Assembly: GCA_040754255.1 (NCBI GenBank)
Contig: JBFMDA010000052.1
Coordinates: 1-7,784 of the forward strand
Reading direction: 5' to 3'
Source: SURF-25 sp040754255
GTDB lineage: Bacteria > Omnitrophota > Gorgyraeia > Gygaellales > Profunditerraquicolaceae
Length of the DNA stretch: 7,784 bases
The position numbers and the translations under genes are program-made. The notes below the pieces were generated by a model. It was not told where the DNA came from and did not search any database. It saw only the letters and a list, made by a program, of their open reading frames with translations. Positions 1 to 7,086 of this stretch are shown one piece after another (position 1 is the first letter of the stretch; the number at the start of each line of letters is the position of its first letter).

Positions 1-2
1 GG

Positions 3-2654
3 TCCGTATCAACCGAAGAAATTAGTAAAATTCCCGCATTGATGCAACAGAGGGATCGGGAAGTCGTGAGGCTTGTGGTTGAAGGTGGTTATTACGCTTA
101 CGATGCCTTGTGGGCGTTCTTTAGGCCTAATGTCACTCTGCCTGCAAGTTTTCTGCGGTATCTGGAAAAGTTAAAGCAAGACCCTCGTTGTGAACTGGTA
201 AAAGAGGGAGATGAATCCGCTGCTTCTTCACCTCTTGATTCTAATGAACGTAGCTGGTTTAGCGCATATTCTGATAGATCTGCTTTGTTAACTTCCGATA
301 ATCCATGCAGGGTAATTAAGAGATTCTCGCCTGAAATAGTGATTATCGGCACAGGTGAATTAAGACCGTTTATTGCACGGTTACTTACAAACGGAAAGCG
401 GTTCAGTGTAGTTACTTCGCCGCAAGTCATCAATCAGATGCGCCAGTGGAAATTTCCCAACTTAGATAGTGTGTTAGCGCAACGCATTGAAGTAGGACCG
501 GTGCACTATAGATGCGTGCAAGAATATTATCAAATCATAAAAGCCCAGGAACCAGAGTTGATTATCGGAATAGGAATGGGCTCGGTAACGGATTGGGCAA
601 AAGTCCTGGGGCATAAATTAGATAAGGAAGTTGTGATTATCCCCAGCGCCGTATCAACCAACGCTATGTTTACGGCAAACATCGCAATACGCGACGGCGA
701 AAGAGATTCTTTCGAAGTGGGAGGAGCTTTAACCGGAGCCGTGCGAGAGGTAATAATTGATAGTGATTTTGTCCGTTTAAATCCGAGAGGCAATATTGCC
801 GGCGCAGGCGATTTATTAAGTAGCATTGTGGCACTTTCTGATTGGCGTCTGGCAATCAAATTTGGCCGGGAATCCGAAGAAGAGAGAAAGTCCAGGGATT
901 ATGTTTACAGATCGACTGAGGCCTTAATTGATGAACTGATATATTTTGCCCGGCAGATAAAAGAGAATCGTAACGAAGGTATCGAGAAATCGGCAAGACT
1001 TGCCTGGCGGGTTTCCGAATTCATGGATATGGTCCACTCCGGCAGGCCAAAAGCAGGAAGCGAACACATCCTTTCCGATACCCTGGAGAAAGAAGCACAG
1101 GGCAGAAAAATCCTCCACGGCGAGCAGGTGGCTTTAGCTACTATATTAATGAGTTACTTCCACGGACTGGATTATAAGAATATTTTAGAAAATGCTTCGC
1201 ATCTTGGTTTGCCTGTTGTGCCTGAAGAGATAGGCTTAACCAGGAAAAACCTTATTGCTGGCTTAGTTAAAGCAAAAGCAAGGGCAGCTAGATTCTCCTG
1301 GTTTGATAAATATAAAATAAGTCCTTTAGATGCCGAAAGGGCGGTCGCTAAAATATTCGGCGCCTCTTCGCCGATATTTGATAATGATAATCTCCGGGAA
1401 GGTGAATTACACAAACTGTTTGAGCAAGCAAGCCACGCCGTACTTGATATACAGTTTAAGCGCAGGGTCAAGCAGCCACTTCTTTCACCCGACGATTGCC
1501 AGTTACTCCAACCCTGGGTTTTGTCAAATGACGACGCAGCAGCGCCGGCACCCGTAGCCATGCGCAATTTAATTGCCTCCATTGTATTTGTGATACGTTC
1601 CGGCCAGGGTCAGAGTGAAAAAACAACGCTACACAACTGGGTTAAAATCCTGTCCCGGAAATTCAGATTGGGTGAGGAGGCAGTAAGGTCACTATTAGCG
1701 TGGTTTAACAAATATGTAGATGTTTCCAAGGTATCGGAAGGGGCACTGGAAGCGTTTTTAAGATTCTATGCGGAAAGTTATCATGCGCACCCTTATTTGA
1801 AAAGCAAGTTTTCTTATTTAGTGCATAAAGATACCGACAATGACGCGAAGCTATATGCGGCTATGGAGAATGCCAGTTTGGTAAACCGGACCTTTTCCGA
1901 AGACTTTATAGACCGCAGGACATTCTTCAAAGCAAAGGTAGGAGAAGATTATTTTCTGGGGTTGCGTTTTGGGCTGGGAGAAAGCACCTTCGGTGTTGAG
2001 ATGGCATTAGGTTGTCAGAGGCCTGCAGCTAACCCTCTAAGCGGTGTTTTCTTCAGGATCGGAGTAGACAGCCAGATAAGTACCTTGAGAAACCACCGCC
2101 TCGGAGGGGTCAGGGAAGTGACGCTTCAGGTAGCTCCTCGATTTACTCAAGTAATAGGCTTGCAGCCAGCTGATGCGTTGTTAATGGTGGCCTTGGAATT
2201 TGCCGCCGAGAACGGCCTTGATGCGTTATTAGGAATTCATCCCAGGTTTCATCCTACATTTCGTAGGAGTGAGTCTTCAATGCCGTACTTAAAGATTTAT
2301 AACAGGTTTGGGATCAGAAAGAACGGCAATACGTTAGGCCCCTGGAACACCGTGACGTACTTAAAACAAAGACTGGAGCGAAGAGCGTCAGCCGACGCAC
2401 AGCACACGCACGGTATGCGCATTATGCAGAATGCCTTCAGAAACCTGCGCGAGATAGAATTTGGTGCGGCAGAGATATCCTCTTCGCCGCTTGGGTCCGG
2501 GGTGACGGCACAAAGGCAAATATTGTCTTTGGGCGCAAGAGGTATTTTGTATAATCAAGAATTGCGTGTTGTCGGTTTCTATCGGTCGCTTCTGGCGGAT
2601 TTACAGTTGCGTTACCTGTATGGCATGGCGGGTTTTAGCAGTATCGAAAGATAA
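3..2654 (+). CDS. Glycerol-1-phosphate dehydrogenase-like (iron-containing ADH superfamily) multidomain protein, 5' end cut off
   Basis: The reading frame is open from the left edge. The first Met codons (TTG 39, ATG 42) have no Shine-Dalgarno and the residues before them read like ordinary protein, so the true start is probably upstream. Numbering below counts the TTG at 39 as residue 1. Residues about 95-440 resemble the GldA/AraM/EgsA group of NAD(P)-dependent polyol-phosphate dehydrogenases. There is a nucleotide-binding GIGMGSVTDWAK stretch (nt 566-602). The metal-ligand triad is intact: Asp258 in GAGDLLS, His343 in GSEHILSD and His360 in LHGEQV. The Asp-His (85) and His-His (17) spacings are close to those known for glycerol dehydrogenases (about 83 and 18). 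The 430 residues after this are not typical of the family, which normally ends near 350-450 residues. The stretch around nt 2090-2300 weakly resembles VirK/YbjX (DUF535), but this is only a guess. The reaction is probably NAD(P)H-linked reduction of a ketose or DHAP-like substrate in the cytoplasm; the substrate is unknown. Confidence 0.8.
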   Translation, partial: SVSTEEISKIPALMQQRDREVVRLVVEGGYYAYDALWAFFRPNVTLPASFLRYLEKLKQDPRCELVKEGDESAASSPLDSNERSWFSAYSDRSALLTSDNPCRVIKRFSPEIVIIGTGELRPFIARLLTNGKRFSVVTSPQVINQMRQWKFPNLDSVLAQRIEVGPVHYRCVQEYYQIIKAQEPELIIGIGMGSVTDWAKVLGHKLDKEVVIIPSAVSTNAMFTANIAIRDGERDSFEVGGALTGAVREVIIDSDFVRLNPRGNIAGAGDLLSSIVALSDWRLAIKFGRESEEERKSRDYVYRSTEALIDELIYFARQIKENRNEGIEKSARLAWRVSEFMDMVHSGRPKAGSEHILSDTLEKEAQGRKILHGEQVALATILMSYFHGLDYKNILENASHLGLPVVPEEIGLTRKNLIAGLVKAKARAARFSWFDKYKISPLDAERAVAKIFGASSPIFDNDNLREGELHKLFEQASHAVLDIQFKRRVKQPLLSPDDCQLLQPWVLSNDDAAAPAPVAMRNLIASIVFVIRSGQGQSEKTTLHNWVKILSRKFRLGEEAVRSLLAWFNKYVDVSKVSEGALEAFLRFYAESYHAHPYLKSKFSYLVHKDTDNDAKLYAAMENASLVNRTFSEDFIDRRTFFKAKVGEDYFLGLRFGLGESTFGVEMALGCQRPAANPLSGVFFRIGVDSQISTLRNHRLGGVREVTLQVAPRFTQVIGLQPADALLMVALEFAAENGLDALLGIHPRFHPTFRRSESSMPYLKIYNRFGIRKNGNTLGPWNTVTYLKQRLERRASADAQHTHGMRIMQNAFRNLREIEFGAAEISSSPLGSGVTAQRQILSLGARGILYNQELRVVGFYRSLLADLQLRYLYGMAGFSSIER

Positions 2655-2659
2655 ATAAG

Positions 2660-3373
2660 ATGGAAATAAAAGATCGCAGACAATTTGTGCGGTGGCAGCT
2701 TAACTGGCAGTCCAGGGTGAAATTAACGGACGAACCACAGTGCCTTGAATGCCGGCTTAGGGATGTGAGCTATAAGGGCGCGCAGATGTGCCTTGATAAA
2801 AAATTGCCAAGGGATATCTTTATCAGCCTTACTATCGAATTGTCCCCTGAGTTTTCTTTCGCGGTTGAAGCCTGGGTAGCATGGCATAAGGTGGTGCACG
2901 GAGTTGATACCTACGGGCTGTATTTTACCAAGTTCTGCGATTCGGATAAGGAGAAAATTTACCAGTTCCTGCGGCGCTATTTCCCGCAGGAGATAAACAG
3001 GCATTGGTGGAAGGGCTTAGAAGAAGAGAAAGGGGGTGAGCATATGATGCATGCAGAAAACGAGGACAGGAGGATTTTCGCGCGTTTTCCGATGGAGTTG
3101 CCTTTAAGGTTCCTTGACCCCGATATGAATAAAGAGGGATACGGGCAAAGCCAAGATATCAGCGCCAAGGGCATCGGCATGGTAACGCACGATGAGCTTT
3201 CTCCTAATTCTACTGTTGAGCTTTGGCTGAATATCCCTGACAGGGGAGAACCCCTCTATACCAGGGGTGAAGTGGTTTGGTCTCAGAGATCCGAGCCGAA
3301 TAAATACCGTTGCGGCATCAATCTTGATAAGGCCGACCTTATGGGCATGTCCAGGGCTTTAAGGGTTGCATAA
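2660..3373 (+). CDS. Protein with two tandem PilZ domains (probable c-di-GMP receptor)
   Basis: This 237-residue protein carries two full PilZ signatures. Domain 1 (about residues 4-115) has RRxxxR at R6, R7, R11 and DxSxxG at D35-G40. Domain 2 (about 134-236) has RRxxxR at R137, R138, R142 and DISAKG at D166-G171. In known PilZ proteins these two motifs bind dimeric c-di-GMP, so both domains look competent. No membrane segment or catalytic domain is present, so it is probably a soluble cytoplasmic effector; the partner is unknown. The gene starts 5 bp after the stop of the dehydrogenase-like gene with only a weak Shine-Dalgarno (GAAAG), which suggests co-transcription and translational coupling. 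The linker (about residues 116-133) is charged (EEEKGGEH) and carries an internal ribosome-binding site. The protein may therefore be a fusion of two formerly separate PilZ genes, or may give two products. Confidence 0.9.
   Translation: MEIKDRRQFVRWQLNWQSRVKLTDEPQCLECRLRDVSYKGAQMCLDKKLPRDIFISLTIELSPEFSFAVEAWVAWHKVVHGVDTYGLYFTKFCDSDKEKIYQFLRRYFPQEINRHWWKGLEEEKGGEHMMHAENEDRRIFARFPMELPLRFLDPDMNKEGYGQSQDISAKGIGMVTHDELSPNSTVELWLNIPDRGEPLYTRGEVVWSQRSEPNKYRCGINLDKADLMGMSRALRVA
3029..3046 (+). promoter_or_regulatory. Internal Shine-Dalgarno and ATG before the second PilZ domain
   Basis: AAAGGGGGTGAG (3029-3040) differs from the ideal anti-16S complement AAAGGAGGTGA at one base. It is followed after 7 nt (counted from GGGGG) by ATG 3044, with a second ATG at 3047. 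Both are in frame with the upstream gene (Met129, Met130). It is the strongest Shine-Dalgarno seen in the window. Initiation here would give a 109-residue single PilZ domain protein. In the long protein the same bases encode the linker KGGEH. Confidence 0.55.
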
Positions 3374-3412
3374 GGCGGTTCTTTATTGCAAGAGGTAAGG
3401 CCAATAAAACTA

Positions 3413-3441
3413 TTGACCAAAGAATTAGCTTATGTTAAACT
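3413..3441 (+). promoter_or_regulatory. Candidate sigma70-type promoter for the transporter operon (upstream site)
   Basis: TTGACC (3413-3418, 5 of 6 to the -35 consensus) is followed after exactly 17 nt by TAAACT (3436-3441, 4 of 6 to the -10 consensus). It lies in the 153-bp gap between the PilZ gene and the lipoprotein start, with no convincing terminator before it. This is a consensus match only. Confidence 0.45.
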
Positions 3442-3494
3442 TTATTATTCGCTTTTTACCAGTATCGAGCCGTGTTACTCCACCCATTAATTTA

Positions 3495-3500
3495 TATAAT
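3495..3500 (+). promoter_or_regulatory. Perfect TATAAT -10 box close to the lipoprotein gene
   Basis: TATAAT lies 27 bp before the chosen ATG, within an AT-rich run (about 3488-3511). The -35 region at 16-18 nt spacing (CGTGTTAC, 3471-3478) is poor. It could be a second start point with a very short leader, or simply AT-rich spacer. Apart from the two candidate promoters and the Shine-Dalgarno, nothing else is evident in 3374-3526. Confidence 0.3.
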
Positions 3501-3513
3501 AAACTAAATTTAT

Positions 3514-3521
3514 GAGAGGAG
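3514..3521 (+). promoter_or_regulatory. Shine-Dalgarno that fixes the lipoprotein start
   Basis: GAGAGGAG ends 5 nt before ATG 3527. It overlaps the alternative in-frame ATG at 3512, which has no Shine-Dalgarno of its own. The site therefore selects 3527 and removes five residues from the longest possible reading frame. Confidence 0.75.
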
Positions 3522-3526
3522 TCAGT

Positions 3527-4828
3527 ATGATAAGGAAGGTTTTTGTCTTAGGATTGACGTTGTGCGTCACGTGTGCCCTTTTCGGCTGTACTCCTCAATT
3601 CAAGCCAACCGATGCACCCACCATTACTGTCTGGCACTGGATGACCGACAGAGAATCGGCATTTGCGGAACTTGCCAGGCGTTACGAAGCCAAAACCGGG
3701 ATTAAAGTAAATTTTGAGCTTTATGCCCCTTCAGATGCGTATTCCCAGAAGGTCCGCGCTGCTGCGCAAGGAGCTACCCTGCCGGACATATTCGGGATTT
3801 TGGCCGAGAAAAGGGATTTTTCTTCTTTCATCAAAGCCGGCCATGTGCTGGACCTGACTGCATATATGGATGCCGATTCAGGGAATTGGCGTAATAGCCT
3901 TTTTGCCAAGGCATTGGCAGTGAATGAGTTTAGCCCCGGAAATAATTATGGTATTAAGCCTGGCGTCTATGGCGTGCCCATTGATGTCATGGCTATCCAG
4001 ATGCTTTATAACAAGGACCTGTTTAAGAAGCTCGGGCTTGACCCCGAAAAGCCACCGTTGACTTTTCAGGAGTTCGTGGAGATAGGCAAGAAGATAAAGG
4101 CCCAGAATATGCAAGGAATGGTTTCAGGATGGGCAGAGGTGTGGATGATTGATTGTTTCGCAAATAATTATGCCTTCAACATTATGGGTAAAGATAAGGT
4201 CATTGATACCATAAAAGGGAAAATTCCCTACACTGACCCCGACTGGGTCAAGGTGTTGGGTTTGTTTAAGGAGATGCAGGAGTCGGGGCTGCTTGCAACC
4301 GGCATCGTTACAATGGTCAATAAGACTGCGGAACAGCTCTTTGCCAACGGCAAGGCCGTATTTGCGTTTAACGGGTCATGGTGCGTGAATGTGTATAAGG
4401 GTATGAACCCCAGGCTTACATACGGGGCAATGATGCCTCCAAAGGCTTCGGATACATACCCAATGGTTATTTGGGGAGGCGCAGGGTCGTCTTTTATGGT
4501 GAATGCACGCTCAAATAACAAGGAAGCAGCTGTCCGTTTTTTGCAATGGCTCACCGATAAAGAGCAGCAGGCATACCTTGCCGAAACTACCAACAATCTT
4601 CCCGCAAACAAAGAAAGCCTCTCTAAAATCTCAGAAATCTTAAACGAGTTTGCTCAACACATGGATAATACGACGCACCCCAATGTCTGGGGCGTATCAG
4701 AATTCCCTGCGGTAATAGAAGCGCTTGATAAGGGGATCCAATCGATTATCATCGGCGAAAGGACCCCGGAGCAGGTTGCAGCCAATGTGCAGAAGATAAA
4801 AGCAAGGGAACAGGCAAAAAAACGATAG
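3527..4828 (+). CDS. Extracellular sugar-binding lipoprotein of a CUT1-type ABC importer
   Basis: From ATG 3527 the product has 433 residues, usual for family 1 (MalE/UgpB-like) binding proteins. Residues 1-20 form a lipoprotein signal peptide: basic MIRK, hydrophobic core, then LFG before Cys21, the likely lipidated residue. The Phe at -2 is slightly off the lipobox consensus. Mature features are typical of the family: ITVWHW at the start of lobe 1 (about 33-38), LPDIF after the first helices, VYGVPIDV and MLYNKDLFKKLG in the middle, LFANGKAVFAFNGSW (a conserved family segment near residue 265), and a C-terminal helix rich in Lys/Arg. It should capture an oligosaccharide or glycerol-phosphate-like ligand outside the membrane and pass it to the permeases encoded at 5347-7086. 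The ligand cannot be read from sequence. The gene and the permeases are separated by a repeat-flanked four-helix-bundle module. The TAG stop runs directly into the repeat array (TAGCA matches the unit end). Confidence 0.92.
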   Translation: MIRKVFVLGLTLCVTCALFGCTPQFKPTDAPTITVWHWMTDRESAFAELARRYEAKTGIKVNFELYAPSDAYSQKVRAAAQGATLPDIFGILAEKRDFSSFIKAGHVLDLTAYMDADSGNWRNSLFAKALAVNEFSPGNNYGIKPGVYGVPIDVMAIQMLYNKDLFKKLGLDPEKPPLTFQEFVEIGKKIKAQNMQGMVSGWAEVWMIDCFANNYAFNIMGKDKVIDTIKGKIPYTDPDWVKVLGLFKEMQESGLLATGIVTMVNKTAEQLFANGKAVFAFNGSWCVNVYKGMNPRLTYGAMMPPKASDTYPMVIWGGAGSSFMVNARSNNKEAAVRFLQWLTDKEQQAYLAETTNNLPANKESLSKISEILNEFAQHMDNTTHPNVWGVSEFPAVIEALDKGIQSIIIGERTPEQVAANVQKIKAREQAKKR

Positions 4829-4830
4829 CA

Positions 4831-4925
4831 GTTCGTTGCAGTTTGTAGCGTTTGTAGCAGTTTGTAGCAGTTTGTAGCGTTTATTGCAGTTTGTAGCGTT
4901 CGTTGCAGTTTATTGCAGTTATGGC
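4831..4925 (+). repeat. Degenerate tandem array of 9-10-bp units, GTTTGTAGC(A)
   Basis: Units can be read end to end: GTTCGTTGCA, GTTTGTAGC, GTTTGTAGCA twice, GTTTGTAGC, GTTTATTGCA, GTTTGTAGC, GTTCGTTGCA, GTTTATTGCA, GTTATGGC. A 17-nt stretch recurs exactly at 4836-4852 and 4884-4900, and GTTCGTTGCAGTTT recurs at 4831-4844 and 4898-4911. The array fills the whole gap between the lipoprotein stop and the four-helix-bundle gene. It has no spacers and is not a CRISPR. Confidence 0.9.
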
Positions 4926-4928
4926 GTT

Positions 4929-5309
4929 ATGAAGATTGAAAGATTTGAAGGTGTGCTTGCGTGGCAAGAAGCAAGAAAATTAGTGAAAATGATTTATTCC
5001 ATGGGTAGAGAAAACAACGATTTTTGCAATGATTATAAATTTAGAGGACAAATGAACAATGCCGCAGTTTCGATAATGTCCAATATCGCGGAAGGGTTTT
5101 CGCGCCACTCCAATAAAGAATTTATTCAGTTTCTATTCGTAGCAAAAGGTTCTGCCGCCGAAGTTCAAAGCAATCTATACGTAGCGTTAGATCAGAAATA
5201 TATTAGCAAGGAGTCTTTTGAGAACGCATATGAACAAGCAGACAAAGTAGCAAGGTTTATTTCTAATTTCATTACGTATTTACTTCAAAAAGGTAACAAA
5301 CACAATTAA
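4929..5309 (+). CDS. Four-helix bundle protein (S23 / 23S rRNA intervening-sequence protein family)
   Basis: This 126-residue protein opens with MKIERFEGVLAWQEARKLVK, the typical start of the family. It also has the hallmark central segment AAVSIMSNIAEGFSRHSNKEF (about residues 43-63), then FLFVAKGSAAEVQSNLYVALD and a last helix ending near LLQKG. The size matches the family (about 115-130). Members occur as ORFs inside 23S rRNA intervening sequences of Leptospira and Coxiella and as stand-alone genes. They are related to the Avd accessory protein of diversity-generating retroelements. The biochemical role is unsettled; nucleic-acid binding is suspected. I chose ATG 4929 because the family motif begins there. 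A longer frame from TTG 4884 would only translate repeat DNA. No Shine-Dalgarno is visible. No reverse transcriptase or rRNA gene is nearby, so this is a free-standing copy within a repeat-flanked module. Confidence 0.92.
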   Translation: MKIERFEGVLAWQEARKLVKMIYSMGRENNDFCNDYKFRGQMNNAAVSIMSNIAEGFSRHSNKEFIQFLFVAKGSAAEVQSNLYVALDQKYISKESFENAYEQADKVARFISNFITYLLQKGNKHN

Positions 5310-5321
5310 CGCAACAAACAT

Positions 5322-5339
5322 CAATAAACTGCAACAAAC
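5322..5339 (-). repeat. Right inverted arm of the four-helix-bundle module
   Basis: The reverse complement of this stretch matches 4898-4915 at 17 of 18 bases; the one difference is T for C at the fourth base. Further degenerate inverted units extend left (GCAACAAAC at 5311-5319, AACAAAC at 5295-5301). The arm ends 7 nt before the permease ATG, where a ribosome-binding site would be expected. Confidence 0.85.
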
Positions 5340-5346
5340 TGTAAAT

Positions 5347-6225
5347 ATGAGAATTAGATCTACGTTAGAAAACTATCTCTTCGTTCTTCCTGCCGTCCTT
5401 ATCTTCAGCATATTTTACATTATTCCGTTTCTCTGGGTATTCCAATTAGGCATGTATGAATGGGACGGAATTATGCCTACCAAGACATTCGTAGGCCTGG
5501 GAAATTTTAAAGAGATATTTTTCCAGGATAAGATCTGGTGGCAGTCGATGCTTAATGCCGGCTATATCACCTTTATCGCCCTGACCTTTCAGAATATCCT
5601 GGCATTTTTGTTAGCGCTCGCCTGCGACAGGGAAATAAAGCTGAAAAATTTCTACCGGCTGATATTTTTTATACCCCCGGTACTTTCGGAGGTCGTGGTC
5701 GGCCTTGTCTGGCAGTGGATCTTAGACGGTAACTACGGGCTTTTAAACGGATGGCTCATACACTTGGGGCTTCCTCAACTTGTGCATAATTGGCTTTCTG
5801 ATCCGCAAACCGCTTTAACGACGGTTGCGATTGTGCACTCTTGGAAGGGTTTTGGTTGGGGCTTTCTGATCTTTTTGGCAGGCTTACAGACAATCCCCCG
5901 GGAGCTTTACGAGGCAGCGCGCGTTGACGGTGCAAATGCCTGGCAGTCTTTCAAGAAAATTACTATCCCTCTCATGATTCCGGTGACTGTGTTGGTTATG
6001 ATTCTGACCATTCTGGGCACCATGCAGGCGTTCGTATTGATTATCGCCATGACCGGAGGCGGGCCAGCGTATCATACGGAAGTTCCCGTATTGAGGATTT
6101 TGGCTTCTATGCGCGGTTCTTCCCGCTTCGGATATGCCTGTGCGCAAGGTTTAAGTTTTGGCCTTATTCTGATGGTTATTTCATTCATCCAATACAAATT
6201 CTCAAGCCGTGCACGTAGGCTCTAA
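5347..6225 (+). CDS. ABC sugar transporter permease, MalF/UgpA type
   Basis: This 292-residue inner-membrane protein has six predicted membrane spans (about residues 10-32, 71-93, 104-126, 155-179, 211-236, 264-284), the size and topology of short MalF-like CUT1 permeases. The cytoplasmic EAA loop is exact: EAA at 189-191, Gly195, then IxIP at 205-208, the spacing that docks on the ATPase subunit. The MTGGGP segment (235-240) after span 5 is also typical. It should pair with the second permease to form the channel for the substrate delivered by the lipoprotein encoded at 3527-4828. The start at ATG 5347 gives the normal short cytoplasmic N-terminus. However, the 20 nt before it are repeat arm and AT-rich spacer with no Shine-Dalgarno, which suggests that an insertion replaced the original leader. 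Confidence 0.93.
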   Translation: MRIRSTLENYLFVLPAVLIFSIFYIIPFLWVFQLGMYEWDGIMPTKTFVGLGNFKEIFFQDKIWWQSMLNAGYITFIALTFQNILAFLLALACDREIKLKNFYRLIFFIPPVLSEVVVGLVWQWILDGNYGLLNGWLIHLGLPQLVHNWLSDPQTALTTVAIVHSWKGFGWGFLIFLAGLQTIPRELYEAARVDGANAWQSFKKITIPLMIPVTVLVMILTILGTMQAFVLIIAMTGGGPAYHTEVPVLRILASMRGSSRFGYACAQGLSFGLILMVISFIQYKFSSRARRL

Positions 6226-6237
6226 GGCCTTATTATT

Positions 6238-7086
6238 ATGAAAAGCGCCCTCTATTACAAGACTAAGAAACTGACCGTAAACGCGCTCATCCATCTGTTG
6301 CTCATCAGCGTTGCGATTACCTGTATTTTTCCTCTTGTATGGATGGTGTCTTCAAGCCTTAAAACCCAGGAGACGATTTTTTCTGATACCTCACTCATCC
6401 CCGCTAAAATGCATTTTGAGAACTATGTGCAGGCGTGGCAGGAGGGCGGGTTTGGAAGGTACTTCTTAAACAGCATCTTCTACACTGTTTCCGTAGTCAT
6501 TGGCATTATCCTGGTGTCTTCTCTGGCAGCATATGCCTTTGCGCGTTTCAAATTCCCGGGCAGCAACCTGCTCTTTTTTATGTTTATGGCAGCGATGATG
6601 ATCCCCATTCCCGGAAGCTTTGTCCCCCTTTACGTACTGCTCACCAAGCTTCACTTGAGGAACACGGCAATAGGGTATATTTTGTGTATGATTAACGTCG
6701 GCCTTTCAACAAGCATTTTTCTTTTAAAGACCTTTTTTGACAAGATGCCCAGGGAGCTGGAAGATGCTGCGCGCATCGATGGCTGTTCTAAGCTTGGCAT
6801 CTGGTGGCATGTAGCGCTTCCCCTTGCAAAGCCCGTGTTGGCGGTAGTCGTGGTCTTTAATGCGCTTACCGTCTGGAATGAGTATGTCTTGGCTTTGATA
6901 ATCTTTGACACCAAAGGCCTGATGCCTCTTCAGGTAGCGCTTATGACTTTTCAGGGAGAGTTCATTACCCGCTACCCTCTCTTGATGGCAGGCCTGACTA
7001 TTACCGCTTTACCTATAATTATTCTCTACATTCTTATGCAGAAATATATCATAAAAGGCGTAACCCAGGGAGCGTTGGTTGAATGA
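6238..7086 (+). CDS. ABC sugar transporter permease, MalG/UgpE type
   Basis: This 282-residue inner-membrane protein has about six hydrophobic spans (about residues 15-38, 76-101, 110-133, 145-165, 198-222, 246-268). The EAA loop has Asp in place of Glu (DAA at 176-178), then Gly182 and VALP at 192-195 with correct spacing. The C-terminus KYIIKGVTQGALVE is the near-universal ending of CUT1 MalG-type permeases, so the gene is full length. It follows the first permease by 12 bp; only AAGG at 6224-6227 could serve as a weak, distant Shine-Dalgarno, so translational coupling is likely. No ATP-binding subunit follows. The next reading frame overlaps the TGA stop. Confidence 0.94.
   Translation: MKSALYYKTKKLTVNALIHLLLISVAITCIFPLVWMVSSSLKTQETIFSDTSLIPAKMHFENYVQAWQEGGFGRYFLNSIFYTVSVVIGIILVSSLAAYAFARFKFPGSNLLFFMFMAAMMIPIPGSFVPLYVLLTKLHLRNTAIGYILCMINVGLSTSIFLLKTFFDKMPRELEDAARIDGCSKLGIWWHVALPLAKPVLAVVVVFNALTVWNEYVLALIIFDTKGLMPLQVALMTFQGEFITRYPLLMAGLTITALPIIILYILMQKYIIKGVTQGALVE

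Larger units (their letters stand above)
4826..5340 (+). mobile_element. Candidate inserted module: four-helix-bundle gene between inverted repeat arrays
   Basis: A long left array (4831-4925) and a short right array (about 5293-5340) carry the same units in opposite orientation around one gene. The best arm pair is 4898-4915 against 5322-5339 (17 of 18 after reverse complement). The module splits what is normally a contiguous binding protein-permease operon, and its GC (about 35% over 4921-5310) is below that of sampled neighbours. This layout recalls the intervening sequences of 23S rRNA, where a stem formed by complementary ends closes around a gene of this same protein family. No transposase and no clear target-site duplication are visible, so mobility is inferred. 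Confidence 0.5.

Noticed and set aside
3374..3412. Terminator between the PilZ gene and the transporter operon
   Set aside because: I found no GC-rich stem followed by a T-run, so read-through from unit 1 cannot be excluded.
3512..3526. ATG 3512 as start of the sugar-binding lipoprotein
   Set aside because: GAGAGGAG at 3514-3521 lies 5 nt before ATG 3527, and the signal peptide from 3527 is of normal form.
4831..4925. Tandem array as a CRISPR
   Set aside because: Units are 9-10 bp, degenerate and contiguous, with no spacers of regular length.
4884..4928. TTG 4884 as start of the four-helix-bundle gene
   Set aside because: It would translate only repeat DNA (QFVAFVAVYCSYGV). The family N-terminus MKIERFE begins at ATG 4929.
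4929..5309. Diversity-generating retroelement (Avd-like protein)
   Set aside because: There is no reverse transcriptase and no template/variable repeat pair in the window, and the protein fits the IVS/S23 family better.
6223..6232. Perfect 10-bp palindrome TAAGGCCTTA at the end of the first permease gene
   Set aside because: It is short and partly made of the stop codon; one such site by chance is not surprising and no operator can be assigned.
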